This document shows, piece after piece, positions 27,008 to 34,162 of a stretch of 64,000 bases of DNA. This DNA is from Stenotrophomonas maltophilia. GTDB lineage: Bacteria; Pseudomonadota; Gammaproteobacteria; Xanthomonadales; Xanthomonadaceae. The first letter of the stretch is position 1; each line of letters starts with the position of its first letter. A program made the position numbers and the translations under genes. The notes beneath the pieces are model-generated. The model was not told the DNA's origin, did not search any database, and was given only the letters and a program-made list of their open reading frames with translations. Location: the NCBI RefSeq assembly GCF_023518235.1, contig NZ_CP090423.1, positions 4,667,001-4,731,000 of the forward strand, written 5' to 3'.

Positions 27008-28258
27008 ATGCAGGGCGCGCGCGAGGATGTGATCGTGGTGGGCGCCGGTGCCATCGGTCTGGCCACTGCGCTCGCGCTGCGCGCGCAGGGCCGGCAGGTG
27101 CGGGTGATCGAACGGGGGCGCATCGGCGGCGCGACCTCGCATGGCAACTGCGGCACCATCACGCCCAGTCATGCGCCACCGCTGGCGGCCCCCGGTGTAC
27201 CGCTGCGTGCGCTGCGCTGGATGCTCGACCCGCGCGCACCGCTGTATGTGCGCACGCGGCTGGACCCAACGCTGTGGCGCTGGTTGCTGCAGTTCGGCGC
27301 GCGCTGCAACGCGCGGGACTGGCTGCAGTCCACGCGGGCACGCGGCGCACTGTTGAATGATTCGCGGCTGCGCCTGGCGCAGTGGGTGAAGACACACGCG
27401 CTGGACTGCGAATTCAAGGCGCGCGGTCTGGATTACGTGTTCGGTGATGCGCGCAACTTCGACCATTACGCGGCCGAGTGCGAGGCATTGAACGCGCAGG
27501 GCATTGCCACGCGGTGCATCGGTGGCGCCGAATACGCGCGCGACAACCCGGCCTTCCATGATCGGCTTGCCGGTGCGATCCACTTCCCCGGTGATGCACA
27601 GCTGCGACCGGACCGCTACACCGCCGAACTGGCACGCGTGCTGCGCGCGCAGGGCGTGGTGATTGACGAACAGCGGGATGTGCAGGGTTTCTTCGGCGAT
27701 GCGCACGGTGTGCGCGTGCAGGCCGGGGGCCAGCACCTGTCGGCGCGCGAGCTTGTGCTGGCCACCGGGCCGTGGTCGCGCCACTGGGCGCGGCAGCTGG
27801 ATCTGCGCGTGCCGATCCAGCCCGGCAAGGGCTATTCGCTGACCTGGTCGCGCCCATCGCAGGTGCCGCTGCGTCCGGCGGTGCTGAAAGACCATTCCGT
27901 CTTCGTGATTGCCTGGCGCGACGCGCTGCGGCTGGGCGGCACCATGGAGTTCGCCGGTGCTGACCCGCAGCTGCATGCGACCCGCCTGCAGGCGTTGCAG
28001 CGCGCTGCCGACCACTACCTGCGCACGCCGCGCGGCGCGCAGCTGCAGGAACAGTGGTGTGGCTGGCGGCCGATGAGCGTGGACGACGTGCCGATGATCG
28101 GCCGCGCGCCCGCGCATCCTCACGTCTGGCTTGCAGCCGGGCATGGCATGCTCGGCATCAGCATGAGCGCCGGCACCGGCCAATTGATTGCCGATCTGGT
28201 CTGCGGCCGCACGCCCGCGATCGATCCTGCCCCTTACCGACCCGAGCGATTCCGATGA
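27008..28258 (+). CDS. FAD-dependent D-amino acid dehydrogenase-like oxidoreductase
   Basis: A 416-residue DAO-family flavoprotein. The N-terminal dinucleotide fold is VIVVGAGAIGLATALAL, followed by the DadA-like GATSHGNCGTITPSHAPP segment; the C-terminal flavin loop is GHGMLGISMSAGTGQLIADL. DadA-type enzymes oxidise D-amino acids such as D-alanine to keto acids, passing electrons to the membrane; proline or hydroxyproline relatives share the fold, so the substrate is not fixed. It starts three bases after the DUF418 gene and its stop overlaps the gorA start (ATGA). Its codon use is richer in rare codons than that of gorA. Confidence 0.8.
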   Translation: MQGAREDVIVVGAGAIGLATALALRAQGRQVRVIERGRIGGATSHGNCGTITPSHAPPLAAPGVPLRALRWMLDPRAPLYVRTRLDPTLWRWLLQFGARCNARDWLQSTRARGALLNDSRLRLAQWVKTHALDCEFKARGLDYVFGDARNFDHYAAECEALNAQGIATRCIGGAEYARDNPAFHDRLAGAIHFPGDAQLRPDRYTAELARVLRAQGVVIDEQRDVQGFFGDAHGVRVQAGGQHLSARELVLATGPWSRHWARQLDLRVPIQPGKGYSLTWSRPSQVPLRPAVLKDHSVFVIAWRDALRLGGTMEFAGADPQLHATRLQALQRAADHYLRTPRGAQLQEQWCGWRPMSVDDVPMIGRAPAHPHVWLAAGHGMLGISMSAGTGQLIADLVCGRTPAIDPAPYRPERFR

Positions 28259-29613
28259 GCACTGCACCCTATGATTACGATCTGATCGTCCTTGGCGGCG
28301 GTTCCGCCGGCCTGGCCGGTGCGATCCGCGCCGCGCAGCATGGCAAGCGCGTGGCGATGCTCGAACCCGGCGAACTGGGCGGCACCTGCGTCAATGTCGG
28401 CTGCGTGCCGAAGAAGGCGATGTGGCTGGCGGCCGACCTGCACGAGCGCATCGGCCTGGCCAACGCGATGGGCTTCGATGTGCCGGTGCGCCCGGCACTG
28501 TCGTGGAAGGAGCTGGTGATCCACCGCCAGGCCTACATCAGCAACATCCACACCAGCTACCACAAGCGCCTGGACGAAACCGGCGTGGTACGCATCCCGG
28601 CACGCGGCCATCTGCTCGACGCGCATACCGTGGCCTGCAGCGATGGCGTGCGCTACAGCGGCGAACACATCCTGATCGCCACCGGCGCGCATCCGCTGCG
28701 CCCGGACATTCCGGGTGCCGAGCTGGGCCTGGTCTCCGATGACTTCTTCGATCTGCGCGCGGCACCGGCCGAGGTGGCCATCATCGGTGGCGGTTACATC
28801 GCGGTGGAACTGGCCGGGCTGCTGCAGGCACTGGGCAGCAAGGTGAGCCTGCTGGTGCGTGGCCAGCGGCTGCTGGAGCGCTTCGACTACGAACTGACCG
28901 ATCAGCTGGCCGAGAACCTGAAGCAGCAGGGCGTACGCATCCATTTCGGTTACCGCCTGCGTGAACTGCAGCGCGACGGTGAGCGTGTGCGTGCGTTCGG
29001 CCACGATGGGCCGCTGGACAGCGTGTTCGATGCGGTGTTCTTCGCCACCGGCCGCCGCGGCAACAGCCGTGACCTGGGCCTGGAGGCGCTGGGCATCGGC
29101 ATCGGCGAACACCAGCAGGTGGAAGTGGACGAATGGCAGACCACGAGCGTGCCGAGCGTTCATGCGGTCGGCGACATCGCCGGCAAGGTCGGCCTGACCC
29201 CGGTGGCGGTGGCCGCATCGCGGCGGTTGATGGACCGCCTGTTCGGTGGCCGCCCGCAATCGAAGATGGATTACGAGAACGTGGCCAGTGTGGTGTTCTC
29301 GCACCCGCCGCTGGGCGCGGTGGGCATGAGCGAGGAAGAAGCACGCGCCCGTTTCGACCAGGTGAGCGTATACCACAGCCGCTTCCGCCCGATGCTGCAG
29401 GCGCTGGCCAACGGCACCCAGCGCAGCCTGTTCAAGATGGTCTGTGCCGGCCCGGAAGAACGGGTGGTGGGCATTCACCTGCTGGGCGAAGCGGCCGATG
29501 AAATCCTGCAGGGCTTCGCGGTGGCGGTGAAAATGGGCGCGACCAAGGCGCAGTTCGACGACACCGTGGCGATCCACCCGACCTCGGCCGAGGAAGTGGT
29601 GCTGATGCGCTGA
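28255..29613 (+). CDS. gorA: glutathione-disulfide reductase
   Basis: A 452-residue class I disulfide reductase. GGGSAGLAGAIRAA binds FAD, the redox pair is in GGTCVNVGCVPKK, GGGYIAVELAGLL with nearby Arg residues binds NADPH, VHAVGDI is the second flavin motif, and HPTSAEEVV supplies the catalytic His-Glu. It regenerates glutathione with NADPH. ATG 28255 overlaps the preceding stop by four bases. The pairing with an amine-oxidising flavoprotein, a hydrogen peroxide or radical source, makes sense as a protective operon, but this is inference. Confidence 0.9.
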   Translation: MSTAPYDYDLIVLGGGSAGLAGAIRAAQHGKRVAMLEPGELGGTCVNVGCVPKKAMWLAADLHERIGLANAMGFDVPVRPALSWKELVIHRQAYISNIHTSYHKRLDETGVVRIPARGHLLDAHTVACSDGVRYSGEHILIATGAHPLRPDIPGAELGLVSDDFFDLRAAPAEVAIIGGGYIAVELAGLLQALGSKVSLLVRGQRLLERFDYELTDQLAENLKQQGVRIHFGYRLRELQRDGERVRAFGHDGPLDSVFDAVFFATGRRGNSRDLGLEALGIGIGEHQQVEVDEWQTTSVPSVHAVGDIAGKVGLTPVAVAASRRLMDRLFGGRPQSKMDYENVASVVFSHPPLGAVGMSEEEARARFDQVSVYHSRFRPMLQALANGTQRSLFKMVCAGPEERVVGIHLLGEAADEILQGFAVAVKMGATKAQFDDTVAIHPTSAEEVVLMR

Positions 29614-29624
29614 GCCAGGCCGTT

Positions 29625-29693
29625 GTAGAGCCGAGCCATGCTCGGCTGCTTTTCGCCCAGGCATGGCGAAGCCGAGCGTAGGCTCGGCTCTAC
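29625..29693. repeat. SMAG-type GTAG palindromic repeat, inverted pair
   Basis: GTAGAGCCGAGCCATGCTCGGCT and its near-exact inverse ending AGCCGAGCGTAGGCTCGGCTCTAC are separated by about 22 bases. The pair follows gorA and could end its transcript. Confidence 0.8.
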
Positions 29694-29772
29694 GGGGCGC
29701 CGGGCGCACCCATGCGACAATGACGGCCCCCACGTCTTCCCTGGCCGCCCGGTGCGGCCTGCCGCTGTCCTG

Positions 29773-30693
29773 ATGTCCAGCCCCGTTTCCCATATCGCCA
29801 CCACCTCCCCACGCATCGCGCTGGGCGGCATCGGCCTGGCCGCGATCGGTGCCGTCGCCGCCTCCGGCAAGGCCATCATCGTCAAGCTCGGCCTGCGCCA
29901 TGGTGTCGATGCCACCACGCTGCTCGCGCTGCGCATGCTGATGGCGCTGCCCTTGTTCGTGCTGATGGCACTGTGGGCCGCGCGCCGGGCCGGGCCACTG
30001 TCCTGGGCCGACCGCGCCCGCGTGCTGTGGCTCGGGTTCACCGGCTATTACCTGTCCAGCCTGCTCGACTTCCAGGGCCTGCAGTACATCAGCGTGACCC
30101 TGGAACGGTTGATCCTGTACCTGAACCCGACCCTGGTGCTGCTGATCAACGTGCTGCTGGCACGGCAGCGGCCGGGGCGCTGGCAGATCGGCGCGCTGGT
30201 GCTGAGCTACCTCGGTGTGCTGCTGGCCTTCGGCCACGATCTGCAGCGCGAGGGTGGGCAGATCATCGTCGGCAGCCTTCTGGTGCTGGGCAGTGCGCTC
30301 AGCTACGCGCTGTACCTGTTCGGCAGTGGGCAGGTGGTGGCGCGCATCGGTGCGGTGCGGCTGACCGCCTATGCCAGCTGTGTGGCCAGCGTGCTGGTGC
30401 TGCTGCATTTCGCGGTGACCCATCCACTGCCGTTGCTGTGGCAGGCACCGGCACCGGTGCAATGGCTGTCGCTGGTCAATGCCACCGTGTGCACGGTGCT
30501 GCCGGTGCTGGCGATCATGCTGGCGGTGCAACGCGTGGGTTCGTCGCTGGCCGCGCAGGTCGGTATGCTGGGCCCCGTTTCCACCATCGTGATGAGCCTA
30601 TGGCTGCTCGACGAACCGATGGGGCCGGCGCAGATCGCCGGCACCGTGCTGGTGCTGATCGGCGTACTGCTGGTGACCCGGCTGCGGCGCTGA
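29773..30693 (+). CDS. EamA-family (DMT) transporter
   Basis: A 306-residue protein with ten predicted membrane segments in two EamA repeats (first from GGIGLAAIGAVAASGKAIIVK, second from IIVGSLLVLGSALSYALYLFGSG), the plan of the drug/metabolite transporter superfamily. Members export amino acids, nucleosides, toxins or other metabolites. The ATG at 29773 lies just before the first repeat. Its stop overlaps the following alkyltransferase-like gene in CTGA, which suggests joint expression. The substrate cannot be told. Confidence 0.82.
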   Translation: MSSPVSHIATTSPRIALGGIGLAAIGAVAASGKAIIVKLGLRHGVDATTLLALRMLMALPLFVLMALWAARRAGPLSWADRARVLWLGFTGYYLSSLLDFQGLQYISVTLERLILYLNPTLVLLINVLLARQRPGRWQIGALVLSYLGVLLAFGHDLQREGGQIIVGSLLVLGSALSYALYLFGSGQVVARIGAVRLTAYASCVASVLVLLHFAVTHPLPLLWQAPAPVQWLSLVNATVCTVLPVLAIMLAVQRVGSSLAAQVGMLGPVSTIVMSLWLLDEPMGPAQIAGTVLVLIGVLLVTRLRR

Positions 30694-31028
30694 CGCCGGA
30701 GCAGGCGCGTGCACGCATCCTGGCGGTGATCCGCGCGATTCCGCCGGGACAGGTGCTGGGCTATGGCCAGGTGGCGATGCGTGCCGGCCTGCCCGGGCGG
30801 GCGCGGTTGACCGCGCGCATCCTCGGCCAGAACGACGACCCGGACCTGCCCTGGCACCGTGTGCTGCGCTCGGACGGGCGCATCGCGATGGCGGAGGGAT
30901 CGGCCGGCTGGCGCGAGCAGTCACAGCGCTTGCGTGCCGAGGGCGTGGTGGTGGAGAACGGGCGGGTGCGGATGGCTGCGACCGATCCGGCCGCAGCGCT
31001 GGATGCCGCGGTGTGGGGCCCCGGCTGA
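30690..31028 (+). CDS. alkyltransferase-like protein (MGMT/ATL family)
   Basis: A protein of about 112 residues equal to the DNA-binding half of O6-alkylguanine-DNA alkyltransferase. The active-site PCHRV is replaced by PWHRV, the hallmark of ATL proteins, which bind O6-alkylguanine without removing the alkyl group and hand it to nucleotide excision repair. GQVLGYGQVAMRAGLPGRAR is the helix-turn-helix part. No ATG, GTG or TTG lies before the first helix; the frame opens with CTG at 30690 inside CTGA, overlapping the transporter stop. An internal GTG at 30726 would remove part of the first helix. The start is thus uncertain. Confidence 0.75.
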   Translation: MTPEQARARILAVIRAIPPGQVLGYGQVAMRAGLPGRARLTARILGQNDDPDLPWHRVLRSDGRIAMAEGSAGWREQSQRLRAEGVVVENGRVRMAATDPAAALDAAVWGPG

Positions 31029-31089
31029 GCGTGGCGGGCGACTGAACAGGCTGCGCCTGCCGGTCGCCAACAAGATGCGGTGCTGCGGC

Positions 31090-31095
31090 TATGAT
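31090..31095 (+). promoter_or_regulatory. -10 box of the rhomboid gene
   Basis: TATGAT 27 bases before the ATG at 31122; no good -35 box. Confidence 0.35.
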
Positions 31096-31121
31096 GGAGG
31101 CCGTTCCATGCCGGTGCTCCC

Positions 31122-31796
31122 ATGTTCCCGCGACTGCCAACCGTCACCAAGGCCCTGCTGATCGCCAACGCGATCCTGTTCCTGCTGCAGCAGCCGTTCC
31201 TGCTCGGCATGCAGACCTTCGAGCCGTTCATGCTGCAACCGCTGCAGCAGGGCTTCGATGCGTTCTCGCCCGGCGGCAACTTCCAGCCGTGGCAGCTGCT
31301 GACCTATGGCTTCCTGCATGGCAGCTTCGGCCACCTGTTCTTCAACATGCTGGCGGTCTTCATGTTCGGCGCGCCGCTGGAGCAGACCTGGGGCGAGAAG
31401 CGCTTCCTGCTGTACTACCTTGTGTGCGTGGCCGGTGCCGGCGTCTGCCAGCTGCTGGTCGGTACCCTGCTGGAGAATCCGGCCACAGTGCTGGGTGCCT
31501 CCGGCGGCGTGTTCGGCCTGCTGCTGGCCTACGGCATGCTGTTCCCGAACCAGCGGGTGATGCTGCTGTTCCCGCCGATTCCGATGAAGGCGCGGACCTT
31601 CGTGATCCTGTTCGGTGTGGGCGAGCTGGTGCTGGGCATGACCGGCTGGCAGCCAGGCGTGGCCCACTTCGCGCATCTGGGCGGCATGCTGTTCGGCTGG
31701 CTGCTGATCCGCTACTGGCGCGGACAACCGCCGTTCAACAAGCGCCGCCCGCCGGGCCCACCGAATCGCCCGAACCATCTGCGAAGCGTGAAGTGA
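31122..31796 (+). CDS. rhomboid family intramembrane serine protease
   Basis: A 224-residue protein with six membrane segments. The rhomboid motifs are all there: HGSFGHLFFNML (His and Asn of the second segment), the loop pattern EQTWGEKR, serine in GASGGVFG, and histidine in VAHFAHLGGMLFG. Rhomboids cleave membrane-embedded substrates; bacterial ones act in protein quality control or signalling. The tail beyond the last segment is rich in Pro, Arg and Asn. The ATG at 31122 follows a likely -10 box and a region without strong ribosome binding site. Confidence 0.88.
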   Translation: MFPRLPTVTKALLIANAILFLLQQPFLLGMQTFEPFMLQPLQQGFDAFSPGGNFQPWQLLTYGFLHGSFGHLFFNMLAVFMFGAPLEQTWGEKRFLLYYLVCVAGAGVCQLLVGTLLENPATVLGASGGVFGLLLAYGMLFPNQRVMLLFPPIPMKARTFVILFGVGELVLGMTGWQPGVAHFAHLGGMLFGWLLIRYWRGQPPFNKRRPPGPPNRPNHLRSVK

Positions 31797-31850
31797 GGCG
31801 CGATGCGTCTCGCTTCACGCCGGTAGGTGCCAACCAAGGTTGGCACCTAC
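31786..31850. repeat. hairpin at rhomboid stop and GTAG palindrome
   Basis: GCGTGAAG...CTTCACGC forms a long imperfect hairpin (31786-31820) that takes in the rhomboid stop codon. It is followed at 31823-31850 by GTAGGTGCCAACC-aa-GGTTGGCACCTAC, a perfect GTAG-ended palindrome. Confidence 0.7.
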
Positions 31851-31884
31851 CAGAGCAAACGGCACGCCTACCAAAGGCACACCC

Positions 31885-33468
31885 TCACAGATCCCGCAGT
31901 ACCACCTGCGCGGCATTGTGCCCCGGTGCACCGGTAACGCCACCGCCGGGATGGGTGCCCGAACCGCACAGATACAGGCCGGGCAGGGCGCCACGGTAGC
32001 CGGCCTGGCCGACCATCGGCCGTGCCGAGAACAGCTGGTTGGCACTGAGCGCGCCGTGGAAGATGTCGCCGCCGATCAGGCCGAAGGTGCGTTCCAGATC
32101 CAGTGGTGACAACACCTGGCGGCCCAGCACGCTGTTGGCGAAGCCAGGCGCATGACGTTCGACGGTGGCGATCATCAGGTCGGCCACGCTGTCCTTGTGG
32201 TCATCCCAGTGCCGACCTTCGGACAGCACCGGCGCCACGTGCTGGCAGAACAGGCTGGCCACATGCTGCCCGGGCGGCGCCAACGAATCATCCAGCGTAC
32301 TGGGAATCAGCATCTCCACGATGGGCTCGCGTGACCAGCCGTCGCGGCGTGCGTCCAGCCAGGCGCGGTCCATGTAGTCCAGGCTGGGTGCCAGGATGAT
32401 GCCGGCACTGAGATGCTCGCCCGGGCCGGGCAGGGAGCGGAAGTCGGGCAGCCGCGACAGCGCCACGTTCATCCGGAACGTGCCCGATCCACAGCGCCAG
32501 TGCGTCATGCGCTCGCGGGTTGCTTGCGGTACCTGCGCCGGTTCCAGCAGCTGCTCGTACAGCAGTTTCGGGTTGACGTTGGCGATCACCACGTGTGCGC
32601 GGAGCGTTTCGCCGTTGCCCAGTTCCACACCGACCGCGCGGCCCTGCTCGACATGCACTCGCCGCACATCGGCATCCACGCGCAGCTCGGCGCCGGCCTG
32701 GCGTGCAGCGGCCGCGATGGCCTGGCTGATCGCGCCCATGCCACCGATCGCGTGGCCCCACGCGCCTTTCACGCCATTGCACTGGCCAAACACATGATGC
32801 AGCAGCACGTAGGCACTGCCCGGCGAGTAGGGGCTGGCGTAGTTGCCGACGATGCCATCGAAGCCGAACAAGGCCTTGATCGGCTCGCTTTCAAACCAGC
32901 GGTCCAGGTACTCGGCCGCCGACAGCGTGAACAGGTCCAGCAGTTCCTGGCGCAGTGAAGCATCCAGCGCCGCCAGTTCGCGGCCCAGCTTTCCCATCTG
33001 CCACAGTGCGGGCAGCGCGCGCCAACCACCCGACATGCCAAGATCCGGCGGCGCGCGCAGCGCCCACGCACGCAGCACGTCGGCGAAGACCTCCAGCCGC
33101 GCCTCGTAGGCGGGCAGCACCTGTGCATCGCGTCGGGAGAACTTGGCCACCTCGGCCTGGGTACGGCCCGGCGCCGACAACAGGTAGCGGCCATCGGGCA
33201 ATGGCAGAAAGTTGTTGGCCGGCCGCGCAACGATGCGCAGCCCATGCGCATGCAGCTGCAGATCGTCGATCACCTTCGGCTGCAGCAGCGACACCGTGTA
33301 CGAGGCCACCGAATTGCGGAAGCCGGGATGGAACTCCTCGGTGACCGCCGCACCGCCGAGCACGCTGCGCCGTTCCAGCACCAGCACCTGCTTCCCGGCC
33401 TTCGCCAGATAGGCCGCGCAGACGAGCCCGTTGTGACCGCCACCGATGATGATCGCATCCCAGGACAT
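31885..33468 (-). CDS. phytoene dehydrogenase-like FAD oxidoreductase
   Basis: A 527-residue flavoprotein of the COG1233 (CrtI/PYROXD2-like) family. The N-terminal FAD motif is AIIIGGGHNGLVCAAYLAKAG, then VLGGAAVTEE, a substrate domain in the middle and the C-terminal flavin-binding block YLCGSGTHPGGGVTGAPGHNAA. Plant and bacterial members desaturate carotenoids; PYROXD2-like ones have no known substrate, and no carotenoid synthesis genes are near. The ATG at 33468 has AGGTG just upstream. It faces the rhomboid gene, with a GTAG palindrome between their ends. Confidence 0.82.
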   Translation of the reverse strand: MSWDAIIIGGGHNGLVCAAYLAKAGKQVLVLERRSVLGGAAVTEEFHPGFRNSVASYTVSLLQPKVIDDLQLHAHGLRIVARPANNFLPLPDGRYLLSAPGRTQAEVAKFSRRDAQVLPAYEARLEVFADVLRAWALRAPPDLGMSGGWRALPALWQMGKLGRELAALDASLRQELLDLFTLSAAEYLDRWFESEPIKALFGFDGIVGNYASPYSPGSAYVLLHHVFGQCNGVKGAWGHAIGGMGAISQAIAAAARQAGAELRVDADVRRVHVEQGRAVGVELGNGETLRAHVVIANVNPKLLYEQLLEPAQVPQATRERMTHWRCGSGTFRMNVALSRLPDFRSLPGPGEHLSAGIILAPSLDYMDRAWLDARRDGWSREPIVEMLIPSTLDDSLAPPGQHVASLFCQHVAPVLSEGRHWDDHKDSVADLMIATVERHAPGFANSVLGRQVLSPLDLERTFGLIGGDIFHGALSANQLFSARPMVGQAGYRGALPGLYLCGSGTHPGGGVTGAPGHNAAQVVLRDL

Positions 33469-33479
33469 CTGCACCTCGC

Positions 33480-33569
33480 AAAAAGGGGACGGAGGGGATC
33501 AAGTCGCATTCTGCATCGATGCGCCGGGGATGGGGAGAAACGACTTAATTCCCTCCGTCCCCTTTTTTT
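33480..33569. repeat. long inverted repeat with GGGGACGGAGGG arms
   Basis: Left arm AAAAAGGGGACGGAGGG.. at 33480-33506 and its complement at 33541-33569 pair over 27 bases with two mismatches, leaving a loop of about 34 bases. The right arm encodes the final residues and stop codon of the VOC protein. The T-run on the outer end of each arm makes it a possible terminator in both directions. Confidence 0.8.
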
Positions 33570-34039
33570 ATTGCCGCTTCGAGGGTCGCGATGTCGATCT
33601 TCTTCATCGGCATCATCGCGTTGAAGGCGCGCTTGGCCAGCGCCTTGTCCTTGCTGGTCACCGCTTCGATCAGCATGCGTGGGCTGATCTGCCAGGAAAT
33701 GCCCCAGCGGTCCTTGCACCAGCCGCATTGGCTCTCCTGGCCGCCGTTGCCGACGATGGCATTCCACAGGCGGTCGGTCTCGGCCTGGTCTTCGGTCTGG
33801 ATCTGGAAGGAGAAGGCTTCGCTGTGCTTGAACGCAGTGCCGCCATTGAGGCCGACGCAGGGAATGCCGCAGACGCTGAACTCAACCGTCAGCACGTTGC
33901 CCTCCTTGCCGTCCGGGTAATCACCGGGGGCGTGGTGCACGGCCGTCACTGCACTGTCGGGCAGGATGCTGGCATAGAAGGTAGCGGCCTCGAGTGCGCC
34001 GCTGTCGTACCAGATGCAGATGGTGTTCTTGTGTGCCAT
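33545..34039 (-). CDS. VOC family protein (PhnB/glyoxalase fold)
   Basis: A 164-residue protein of the VOC superfamily, 3-demethylubiquinone methyltransferase-like/PhnB branch: ICIWYDSGALEAATFYASILPDS, VEFSVCGIPCVGLNGG and the GWCKDRWGISWQISP block are typical. Relatives are small metal- or ligand-binding enzymes of unknown specificity. The ATG at 34039 follows GGAG. The last seven codons (KKGDGGN) and the TAA come from an arm of an inverted repeat, so the natural C-terminus has been replaced or extended. Function is likely unaffected since the family fold ends before it. Confidence 0.85.
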   Translation of the reverse strand: MAHKNTICIWYDSGALEAATFYASILPDSAVTAVHHAPGDYPDGKEGNVLTVEFSVCGIPCVGLNGGTAFKHSEAFSFQIQTEDQAETDRLWNAIVGNGGQESQCGWCKDRWGISWQISPRMLIEAVTSKDKALAKRAFNAMMPMKKIDIATLEAAIKKGDGGN

Positions 34040-34112
34040 GTCGGGGCTCCACGATGGACGAGGCCGCAGCGATAACATGCCCGGTGTTAACCCGGGATCG
34101 TGCTGCACCCGC

Positions 34113-34140
34113 AAAAAAAGGGCGCCCGAAGGCGCCCTTT
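34113..34140 (-). terminator. intrinsic terminator of the M13-like gene
   Basis: Minus-strand AAAGGGCGCCttcgGGCGCCCTTTTTTT, a perfect stem with seven Ts. Confidence 0.92.
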
Positions 34141-34162
34141 GCTGTGCTGCGTCAGCCCTGGC

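Noticed and set aside
24527..28267. A 1246-codon minus-strand open frame
   Set aside because: Only its last 180 codons (from 25066) are a real gene; the rest opposes slyD, the DUF418 gene and the oxidase gene.
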